Positions 20,131 through 37,664 of a stretch of DNA of 37,664 bases are shown here, one piece after another. The translations under genes were made by a program, and so were the position numbers. Numbering within the stretch: position 1 is the stretch's first letter; each line of letters starts with the position of its first letter. Under the pieces are notes generated by a model, which searched no databases, was not told the DNA's origin, and saw only the letters and a program-made list of their open reading frames with translations. The stretch is from Mycobacterium sp. (GTDB lineage Bacteria; Actinomycetota; Actinomycetes; Mycobacteriales; Mycobacteriaceae): positions 1-37,664 of the forward strand of contig VEQY01000028.1 in NCBI GenBank assembly GCA_018882965.1, in the 5' to 3' direction.

Positions 20131-20171
20131 GACCGAACGAGAATGACCGAACGAGAATAGAACGAGAAGAG
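20131..20171 (+). repeat. 14-bp tandem repeat between rpmI and rplT
   Basis: Two exact copies of GACCGAACGAGAAT (20131-20144 and 20145-20158) are followed by the related AGAACGAGAAGAGG, which supplies the rplT ribosome-binding site. The 73-bp spacer is built from this motif, echoing the different repeat before rpmI. Confidence 0.8.
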
Positions 20172-20179
20172 GAACTCCC

Positions 20180-20569
20180 ATGGCCCGCGTGAAACGCGCA
20201 CTCAATGCCCACAAGAAGCGGCGGACCGTTCTCAAGGCGTCCAAGGGTTACCGCGGCCAGCGCTCTCGGCTCTACCGCAAGGCCAAAGAGCAGCAGCTGC
20301 ACTCCATGAACTACGCCTACCGCGACCGACGCGCCCGCAAGGGGGACTTCCGCAAGCTGTGGATCTCCCGAATCAACGCGGCGGCCCGCGCCAACAACAT
20401 CACCTACAACCGGTTCGTCCAGGGTCTCAAGGCGGCCGGCGTGGAGGTCGACCGCAAGAACCTCGCCGAGATCGCGGTCAGCGATCCGGCTGCGTTCACC
20501 GCGCTCGTCGAGGTCGCCCGGGCAGCCCTGCCGGCCGACGTCAACGCGCCCTCCGGTGAGGCCGCCTGA
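20180..20569 (+). CDS. rplT: 50S ribosomal protein L20
   Basis: Basic ribosomal protein of 129 residues, needed early in 50S assembly. It has the typical start [38 protein letters not shown], with a Lys/Arg-rich N-terminal extension that threads into 23S rRNA, and the globular segment [26 protein letters not shown] at 20180 is preceded by AGAGGAACTCCC. Third gene of the infC operon. In several bacteria L20 represses this operon; whether it does so here through the leader is not shown. Confidence 0.98.
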   Translation: MARVKRALNAHKKRRTVLKASKGYRGQRSRLYRKAKEQQLHSMNYAYRDRRARKGDFRKLWISRINAAARANNITYNRFVQGLKAAGVEVDRKNLAEIAVSDPAAFTALVEVARAALPADVNAPSGEAA

Positions 20570-20598
20570 CGGCTCCGCTGACCCCGCGATCCGCTCGG

Positions 20599-21363
20599 GT
20601 GGCCGCGGTAGCGAAACTGCTGCGGTCCGCGGAGCGCAGGCGGGCCGGACGCTTTCTGGCCGAAGGTCCGAACCTCATCGGTGCTGCGGTTCGCCGCGGT
20701 CTGGTCGAGGAGGTGTTCGCCACACCGGATGCCGCCGAACGCCACGGAGACCTGTTCTCGGGACTTCCCACCCACGCGATCACCGACGCGGCGGCCAAGA
20801 AGTTGAGCGAGACCGTCACACCGCCGGGCCTGGTGGCCGTCTGTCGCGTTCCGCACGCCGACCTCGATGAGATCCTCGTTGCCAAGCCTGCGCTGCTGGT
20901 CGTCGCCGTCGAACTGGCTGAGCCCGGCAACGCCGGCACCGTGATCAGAACCGCCGACGCGATGGGCGCCGACGCGGTGGTTTTCGCGGGCCACGGTGTC
21001 GATCCGTACAACGGAAAATGCCTGCGCGCATCGGCGGGCAGCATTTTCGCGCTGCCGGTGCTGTCCACTCCCGAGTTGTCCTCGGCTGAGCTGTTGGGGC
21101 GGCTGCGGGCGGCGGGCCTTGTGGTGCTGGCGACGACACTGGACGGCGAGCTGAGCCTCGACGACGCCCAAGGGGTGCTGGCGAAACCGACGGCCTGGAT
21201 CTTCGGCTCGGAATCGCACGGCCTGCCCCGCGAGATCGTGGCCGGTGCCGACCATCGGGTGGTGATTCCGATGAGCGGCGGAGCTGAGAGCCTCAATGTC
21301 GCGGCAGCCGCAGCCATCTGCCTGTACGTGACCTCGCGTGCCCACCGGGTTCGCGAGCCGTAG
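20599..21363 (+). CDS. tsnR: SpoU/TrmH-family RNA 2'-O-methyltransferase
   Basis: SPOUT-class, SAM-dependent 2'-O-ribose methyltransferase of 254 residues from the GTG at 20599. It has an N-terminal substrate-binding region (RRAGRFLAEGPNLIGAA) and then the SpoU motifs: ELAEPGNAGTVIRTADAMGAD (motif 1), FGSESHGLP (motif 2) and IPMSGGAESLNVAAAAAICLY (motif 3), which build the knotted SAM site. Its place behind rplT matches tsnR in M. tuberculosis. The family resemblance to M. tuberculosis TsnR begins a few codons earlier (LTPRSARVAAVAKL), yet upstream there is only a CTG at 20578 in frame. Either GTG 20599 or a CTG start is used. The exact target nucleotide is not known. Confidence 0.9.
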   Translation: MAAVAKLLRSAERRRAGRFLAEGPNLIGAAVRRGLVEEVFATPDAAERHGDLFSGLPTHAITDAAAKKLSETVTPPGLVAVCRVPHADLDEILVAKPALLVVAVELAEPGNAGTVIRTADAMGADAVVFAGHGVDPYNGKCLRASAGSIFALPVLSTPELSSAELLGRLRAAGLVVLATTLDGELSLDDAQGVLAKPTAWIFGSESHGLPREIVAGADHRVVIPMSGGAESLNVAAAAAICLYVTSRAHRVREP

Positions 21364-21372
21364 GCTGGCGTC

Positions 21373-22341
21373 GTGGATGTCGGGCCGGTCGATCATCGAC
21401 GCGGCCTCTCCGCCTGGTTGCGCAACTCGAACAACAATCCGAGCCTGGTCGCGTTGATTCGGCAGATCCGGCAGCGGTTGCCCGGTGATCCCGACTTCGG
21501 CGATCCGCTCTCGGCTGCCGGCGAGGGAACCGCGCCGGCAGCCGCCCGCGCCGCCGACCGGTTGATCCCGCAGCGCAATGCGGCGACCCGCGAGTTCAGC
21601 CTGGCGGCTCTGCAGGTGTGGCAGGCGTTCAACGACCGGCGGCGCGGTCGGGTCAACGACGCCGAGATGACGCTGGTCTTCACCGACATGGTGGGCTTCT
21701 CCGACTGGGCGCTGCGGGCCGGCGACGATGCCACCCTGCAGTTCCTCCGCCAGGCTGCCCAAGTCACCGAGCCGCCGTTGCTCGAGGCCGGCGGGCAGAT
21801 CGTCAAGCGGATGGGCGACGGCATGATGGTGGCCTTCACCGACGCGGCCTCAGCGGTGCGCGCTACCCTCGCCGCGATCGACGCGGTGACCGAAGTCGAG
21901 GTGGAGAATTACCAGCCGAGGATGCGGGCGGGTATCCATACCGGGCACCCCCAGCGCGTCGGCTCGGACTGGTTCGGCGTGGACGTCAACATCGCGGCGC
22001 GGGTGATGGAGCGCGCCACCCGCGGCGGCCTGATCGTCTCAGAGACGACACTGGCGGCCATTCCCGAACAGGACCTTGCCGACCTCGGTGTCACCATCCG
22101 GCAGGTCCGCCGCCAGATGTTCGCGCCGCGGCAGGCCGGTGTGCCCCCCGAACTCGTGATGTATCGGGTAACCGCCCCGCCCAAGCAATCGGATGCGCCG
22201 GATGCGCCGGATACCTCCGATGCGCCGGACGCGGCCACGGAGCCCACCGAGCCCACCGAGCCCACCGGGCCCGCCGAGCCCGAGACGACCGAACCGGCGC
22301 CCGGCGAGCCCGGAGAGCCGGGCGAGGAGTCGCCCGCCTAA
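21373..22341 (+). CDS. Class III adenylate/guanylate cyclase, Rv1647-like
   Basis: Nucleotide cyclase of 322 residues making cAMP from ATP, judged by family. An N-terminal helical region (1-95) precedes the catalytic domain (about 97-255). Metal-site motif FTDMVGFSDW, the Lys segment QIVKRMGDGMMVAF, the stretch RAGIHTGHPQRVGSDWFGVDVNIAARV (with catalytic Asn and Arg), and GGLIVSETT are all present, so it looks active. The C-terminal 50 residues are an acidic low-complexity tail of DAPD and TEPTEP-type repeats. M. tuberculosis Rv1647 is a characterised cyclase in the same position. GTG start at 21373, 9 bp after the tsnR stop, so it is probably read from the same transcript. Confidence 0.88.
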   Translation: MDVGPVDHRRGLSAWLRNSNNNPSLVALIRQIRQRLPGDPDFGDPLSAAGEGTAPAAARAADRLIPQRNAATREFSLAALQVWQAFNDRRRGRVNDAEMTLVFTDMVGFSDWALRAGDDATLQFLRQAAQVTEPPLLEAGGQIVKRMGDGMMVAFTDAASAVRATLAAIDAVTEVEVENYQPRMRAGIHTGHPQRVGSDWFGVDVNIAARVMERATRGGLIVSETTLAAIPEQDLADLGVTIRQVRRQMFAPRQAGVPPELVMYRVTAPPKQSDAPDAPDTSDAPDAATEPTEPTEPTGPAEPETTEPAPGEPGEPGEESPA

Positions 22342-22356
22342 CGCGCTGCGCGCGCG

Positions 22357-23934
22357 TCAGCGGAACTCCTTGGCGCTGGCTTCGATCCAGTCCGAGCGCC
22401 AGGCTTCAGGCGGGTTGTCAAGCAGTTCCCCCGGCATCAGCCAGTCGTAGATCTCGGCGTAGGTGCGGGTCCGGTGGAAGTCGACGCGGCGGCTGAGCAT
22501 GGAGGGATCGAGCTCGTGGAACCCGTCCAGGCCCATCGAGGCCACCAGTTGCGCGGCGCTGGCCACCGTACCGCGCTGGAAGTTGGCCACCCGCTCGATC
22601 TTGTCGGGCACGTGCAGTGCTCGCATGAGGCCGTGGTCCTGAGTGGCGACTCCCGTCGGGCACCTGTTGGTGTTGCACTTCATCGCCTGGATGCACCCGA
22701 GGGCGAACATCATGGCGCGTGCCGAGAGGGTGAAGTCCGCGCCCTGGATGATGCGCCTGACGATGTCGACGCCGGTGGCGATCTTGCCGGAGGCGCCGAC
22801 CCGTATGTGCGGGCGCAGCCCGGTGCCCACCAGACAGTTCTGCACCAGCATCAGCCCCTCGGTGAGCGGCATACCGACGTGGTCTTCGAACTCCTGGGGT
22901 GCGGCGCCCGTCCCGCCCTCCGAGCCGTCGACGATGATGAAGTCGGGGGTGATCCCGGTCTCCAGCATGGCCTTGCAGATCGACAGGAACTCGGTGCGTG
23001 ATCCCACGCACAGCTTGAAGCCGACCGGCTTTCCGCCCGACAGGCTGCGCAGCGTGGCGATGAAGTGGGTCAGTTCGAGCGGGGTGTGGAACGCGGTGTG
23101 CGCGGGCGGGGACACGACCGTCTTGCCGACCGGTACCCCGCGGGTTGCGGCGATCTCCTCGGTGACCTTCGCGCCGGGCAGCACGCCCCCCAGGCCGGGT
23201 TTGGCGCCCTGGGAGAGTTTGATCGACACGGCCTTGACCGCCGGAAGCGCGGACTTCTGCTCGAACAGCGCGGCGTCGAACCCGCCCTCGGCGGTGCGGC
23301 AGCCGAAGTAACCGGATCCGATCTCCCAGATCAGGTCACCTCCATGTTTGAGGTGATAGGGACTGATGCCGCCCTCGCCGGTGTCGTGTGCGAAACCTCC
23401 GATGGCGGCGCCGCCGTTGAGAGCCTCGATCGCGTTGGCGGACAGTGCCCCGAAGCTCATCGCGGAGACGTTCAGCAGCGCGATGTCGTAGGGCCGGGCG
23501 CAGTCCGGTCCGCCGAGGCGAACCCGGGGCTGCAACTCGGTGGCCAGCCTGGCCCGCAACGAGTGGCGCAGGAACTCGTGCCCGACCGCGTCGACGTTGC
23601 GTTCGGTGCCGAACGGCTCGTCGCCCTTGGTGCCCTTGGCGCGCCGGTAGACGGTGTCGCGGGTCTCGCGGTCGAACGGTGCGCCTTCGGTGTTGGATTC
23701 GATGAAGTACTGCCGGATCTCCGGGCGCACCAGTTCGGCCAGGAAGCGGGCGTGGCCGAGGATCGGGAACGCCCGCAGGATCGAGTGGCCGGTCTGCAGG
23801 AGGTTCCAGGTGCCCAGCGCGGCGAGCGCGCCCAGCAGGGCCGCCGGTATCCACCACCAGGCGTCCCGGAGGGTCAGCAGGGCGAACGCGAGCGCCGCGA
23901 GCCAGACCGCGCCCACCACGAGAACTCTCATCAT
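22357..23934 (-). CDS. Orphan glutamate synthase-domain protein with N-terminal membrane anchor
   Basis: Protein of 525 residues with two N-terminal hydrophobic segments (about 2-45) and a long FMN-binding glutamate synthase (GltB central) domain. Typical segments are SAMSFGALSANAIEALNGGA, TGEGGISPYH, SIKLSQGAKPGLGG, IIVDGSEGGTGAAP and RVGASGKIATG. The 3Fe-4S cysteines sit in CIQAMKCNTNRC (C414, C420, C425). The amidotransferase domain of true GltB is absent, so it cannot use glutamine on its own by the GltB mechanism. Such stand-alone proteins are common in bacteria and their reaction is unsettled. ATG at 23934 has GAGGA six bases upstream; the longer frame beginning at 23994 lacks support. 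It is convergent with the cyclase and divergent from pheS. Confidence 0.85.
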   Translation of the reverse strand: MMRVLVVGAVWLAALAFALLTLRDAWWWIPAALLGALAALGTWNLLQTGHSILRAFPILGHARFLAELVRPEIRQYFIESNTEGAPFDRETRDTVYRRAKGTKGDEPFGTERNVDAVGHEFLRHSLRARLATELQPRVRLGGPDCARPYDIALLNVSAMSFGALSANAIEALNGGAAIGGFAHDTGEGGISPYHLKHGGDLIWEIGSGYFGCRTAEGGFDAALFEQKSALPAVKAVSIKLSQGAKPGLGGVLPGAKVTEEIAATRGVPVGKTVVSPPAHTAFHTPLELTHFIATLRSLSGGKPVGFKLCVGSRTEFLSICKAMLETGITPDFIIVDGSEGGTGAAPQEFEDHVGMPLTEGLMLVQNCLVGTGLRPHIRVGASGKIATGVDIVRRIIQGADFTLSARAMMFALGCIQAMKCNTNRCPTGVATQDHGLMRALHVPDKIERVANFQRGTVASAAQLVASMGLDGFHELDPSMLSRRVDFHRTRTYAEIYDWLMPGELLDNPPEAWRSDWIEASAKEFR

Positions 23935-23995
23935 CTGCCGTCCTCTGCCTCGCCGACCCGGCAGCCGGTGACCTGGTAGGCATTCTGGCATCACC

Positions 23996-24001
23996 TATGA
24001 T
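23996..24001 (+). promoter_or_regulatory. Candidate pheST -10 element
   Basis: TATGAT is a good TANNNT match 64 bases before the pheS GTG. No clear -35 or T-box leader structure is visible in the short leader. AAGGAGAG at 24049-24056 serves as the pheS ribosome-binding site. Confidence 0.4.
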
Positions 24002-24050
24002 CTGCGGGTCGGCACTTGCCCCGCACGCGTGCCGCGCCCCGGCCAGCTAA

Positions 24051-25105
<1,055 letters not shown>

Positions 25106-25106
<1 letters not shown>

Positions 25107-27628
25107 TGCGGCTGCCCTACAGCTGGCTGCGCGAGGTGGTGCAGGCCGGAGCACCCGGGTGGGATGTCGGGCCCCACGAACTCGAACAGGCACTGATCCG
25201 GGTCGGCCATGAGGTGGAGGGCGTCCTGGCGCTGGGCCCGGTCAGCGGTCCGCTGGTGGTCGGTCAGGTGTCGGGGATCGAGGAGCTGACCGAGTTCAAG
25301 AAGCCGATCCGGGCCTGCACGGTCGACGTCGGCGACCGGCACGGTAACGAGCGTGGCATCGTCTGTGGTGCAACCAATTTCGCGGTCGGGGATCTGGTCG
25401 TCGTCGCCCTGCCCGGGGCGATCCTCCCCGGGGACTTCCAGATCGCGTCGCGTCAGACCTACGGCCGGGTGTCCGACGGGATGATCTGCTCGGCGGCCGA
25501 GCTCGGCCTCGGCTCGGGTAATTCCTGGGACCACTCCGGCATTCTGGTTCTTCCGCCGGGAACAGCGGACCCCGGTGCCGATGCCGTCGAGATCCTCGGT
25601 CTTGACGATGTGGTGTTCGACCTTGCCATCACGCCCGATCGGGGCTACTGCATGTCGGTGCGTGGTATCGCTCGTGAGATCGCGTGCGCCTACGAGCTGG
25701 ACTTCGTCGACCCCGCCTACGATCCGGCGCGCGTGCCCGCGCTGCCGGCGACCGGCCCGGCCCTGCCGGTCACGATCGCGCCCGGCACCGGAGTGAGTCG
25801 CTTCGCACTGCGACCGGTGACCGGAATCGATCCCGCCGCGGTGTCCCCGTGGTGGCTGCGCCGACGGCTCATGCTCTCCGGCATCCGGCCGATCTCCCCG
25901 GCGGTGGACGTGACCAACTATGTGATGCTCGAATTCGGCCACCCGATGCATGCCCACGACCGGAGCCGCATCCACGGGGGGTTCACCGTACGGTTCGCCG
26001 AACCCGGCGAGACCGTCGTGACACTCGATGACGTGCAGCGCCGACTGGACCGGGGCGACGTGCTGATCGTCGACGACGATGCGGTGGCCGCGATCGGCGG
26101 CGTGATGGGGGCGGGCACCACCGAGATCGGTGCGGACACCACCGATGTGCTGCTGGAGGCGGCGGTGTGGGACCCCGCCGCCGTCTCGCGCACCCTGCGC
26201 CGGTTGCATCTGGTCAGCGAGGCCGGCCGGCGCTACGAGCGCGGCGTCGACCCGTCGATCTCGGTGGCGGCGATCGACCGGTGCGCGACGCTGCTCGCCG
26301 AAATCGCCGGCGGCACGGCGGAGCCCACGCTGACCGACTGGCGCGGTGATCCGCCCCGCGATGACTTCCGCCCGCCGGCGGTCCGGTTGGAGATCGACCT
26401 GCCCGATCGCACCGCGGGAGTGGTCTATCCCGACGGCGCGGTGCTGCAGCGGCTGACCCAGGTCGGGGCGCGGGTCGACGCCGTGCCGGACAGCCCGATA
26501 CTCACCGTCACGCCGCCGAGCTGGCGGCCCGACCTGGTCGCGCCGGCCGACCTCGTCGAGGAGGTGCTGCGGCTGGAGGGCTTGGACGCCATCCCGTCGG
26601 TGCTGCCGGCCGCGCCGGCCGGGCGGGGCCTGACCGCCGCGCAGCGTCGCCGCCGGGCGGTCTCGGCGTCACTGGCGCTGGCCGGTTTCGTGGAGGTGCT
26701 CCCCACGCCGTTTCTGCCCGCCGGGGTGTTCGACCAGTGGGGACTGGCGGCCGACGATCCGCGACGGGCCACCGCGTCGGTGCTCAACCCGCTGGAGGCC
26801 GATCGTCCGCACCTGGCCAGCACCCTGCTGCCGGCCCTGCTGGAGGCGTTGACCCGCAACGTGTCCCGCGGTTTCGCCGATGTCGCGCTGTTCGCGATCG
26901 CCCAGGTCGTGGTGCCGACCGCGCGGACCCGGGCGATCCCGCTGATCCCGACCGACCGCAGACCGACCGCGGAGGAGATCGCCGCGCTGAACGCCGCGCT
27001 GCCCGAGCAGCCGGTGCATGTCGCGGCGGTGCTGACCGGATTGCGCGAACCGCGCGGCCCCTGGGGGCCGGGCCGTGCGGTCGCGGCCGCCGACGCCTTC
27101 GAGGCCGCCCGCACGATCGCCCGCGCCGCGGGGGTGGAGGTCACGCTGCGCTCGGCTCAGTACCCGCCCTGGCATCCGGGGCGGTGCGCGGAGGTCCTCG
27201 TCGCGGATCAGGTGATCGGTCATGCCGGCCAGTTGCACCCGGCCGCGATCGAGCGGAGTGGACTGCCGGCGGGCACCTGCGCGGTCGAACTCGACCTCGA
27301 CGCGATCGGGATGCCCGGGCGGGTCCCGGCTCCCCGGGTGTCGCCGTTCCCGGCGGTGTTCCAGGACGTCAGCCTCGTGGTGGCCGAGGAGGTACCCGCC
27401 CAGGACGTCATCGACGCCGTCCGCGAGGGTGCCGGACCGCTGCTCGAGGACGTCGCGCTGTTCGACGTCTACGCAGGACCCCAGGTGGGAGCGGGCCGCA
27501 AGTCGGTCACGCTGGCCCTGCGGTTCCGGGCGCCCGACCGCACCCTCACCGAGGACGAGGCCAGCGCGGCGCGCGGCTCCGCTCTGGCGGTGGCGGCCGA
27601 TCGGTTGGGTGCGCACCTGCGGGGCTAA
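25106..27628 (+). CDS. pheT: Phenylalanyl-tRNA synthetase beta subunit
   Basis: Beta subunit of PheRS, 840 residues, carrying the editing function. Order: N-terminal [13 protein letters not shown]-type tRNA-binding domain (about 40-150, with [25 protein letters not shown]); B3/B4 editing region ([30 protein letters not shown] and on to [17 protein letters not shown]); B5 domain; the catalytically inactive class II-like core; and a C-terminal anticodon-binding FDX-ACB domain ([12 protein letters not shown] to the end). I used the ATG at 25106, which overlaps the pheS stop; the same frame is open back to 24917, but that part lies inside pheS. Confidence 0.97.
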
Positions 27629-27629
27629 G

Positions 27630-33394
<5,765 letters not shown>

Positions 33395-33408
33395 GAGGAG
33401 CACCCCGC

Positions 33409-37234
<3,826 letters not shown>

Positions 37235-37246
<12 letters not shown>

Positions 37247-37664
37247 TTCGACCCGCTCGGAGAGCTCCAGCCACCGGTTCTCGGTAGCGGCCATCTCCGC
37301 TTCAAGCTCACGCAGTTCCGCGGTGAGCCGGGCAAGACCGGGCCGGTCGCTCTGATCGTGCTCGGCCAGTTCGACGTGTTTGGCACTGACCCGCTGCGCG
37401 AGCTTGACCAACGCACGGTCGAGTGCGGCCACCTCCTTCTCCGCACCGCGCAACTCGGCCCCCTTCAACCCGGTGAGCCCGGTCGGGCCGGCGGGTCCGG
37501 GTCGGATTTGTGGGACGGCCTGCGGCCGGGCTATCAGCCGCAGGTACTCGTCCACGCCGCCCGGCAGGTGCCGTAGGCGGCCGTCGATGATCGCGTACTG
37601 CTGGTCGGTGACCCGCTCCAGCAGATACCGGTCATGCGACACCACGATCAAGGTTCCCGGCCAG
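37235..37664 (-). CDS. ABC-F family ATPase, C-terminal part (5' end off window)
   Basis: The frame enters at the right edge as WPGTLIVVSHDRYLLERVTD, the region just after Walker B with the switch His (SHDR) of the second ATPase domain of an ABC-F protein. These soluble twin-ATPase proteins act on ribosomes, as in Ettα-like translation factors or antibiotic-resistance proteins. After the ATPase end come GGVDEYLRLI and a Pro/Gly-rich linker. The protein closes with a charged C-terminal coiled coil (about 75 residues, with LTAELRELEAEMAATENRWLELSERVE). Only about 142 C-terminal residues are visible, so the subfamily cannot be decided. Confidence 0.85.

Noticed and set aside
19588..20201. Leftward frames rich in Ser/Phe/Leu/Arg over infC-rpmI-rplT
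   Set aside because: They arise from the complement of the purine-rich tandem repeats and cross three certain ribosomal genes.

Overview
The window is chromosomal DNA from a mycobacterium, most likely an environmental Mycolicibacterium-type species. It is very GC-rich, uses many GTG starts, and has several TANNNT -10 elements placed 6-7 nt before a start codon, as in leaderless mycobacterial transcripts. Its gene order matches what I recall of the M. tuberculosis Rv1635c-Rv1659 region: mannosyltransferase, universal stress protein, metallo-beta-lactamase-fold (MBL) protein, uvrA, lysX, infC-rpmI-rplT-tsnR, class III cyclase, pheST and argCJBDFRGH. Synteny statements rest on recalled gene order, not on a search.

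Layout. 1-3155: edge-truncated GT-C mannosyltransferase-like protein (-), universal stress protein and CorA-type channel (+). 3183-9832: accessory block with a secreted Ig-like repeat protein, a DUF2237 protein, a mycobacterial secreted protein of unknown function, an unusual CDF-like protein, and a lipoprotein, kmtR and CDF exporter that all read leftward. 9882-11522: remnant of an MBL hydrolase gene beside an alpha/beta hydrolase-marR pair whose promoter region is AT-rich and full of palindromes. 11630-18941: MBL hydrolase, uvrA, lysX and a DUF1844 gene. 18942-21363: a long infC leader with an intrinsic terminator, then infC (ATC start), rpmI, rplT and tsnR. 21373-23934: class III cyclase and an orphan glutamate-synthase-domain membrane protein. 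24066-27628: pheS-pheT. 27676-37246: argCJBDFRGH, with most genes overlapping by about 4 bp, running on into an MFS transporter. The right edge cuts an ABC-F ATPase gene (-).

How the genes work together. argC to argH encode the glutamate-to-arginine route except argA, with the repressor ArgR inside the operon. kmtR and the CDF exporter form a nickel/cobalt sensor-exporter unit with a probable leaderless, self-repressed promoter. infC-rpmI-rplT is a translation operon with a probable attenuator. The hydrolase-marR pair looks like a small acquired regulatory cassette.

I see no tRNA, rRNA, CRISPR array, insertion sequence or phage gene. The only gene-free stretches close to or above 150 bp are 10137-10290 (operator-like repeats) and 18942-19229 (infC leader), and both are described.
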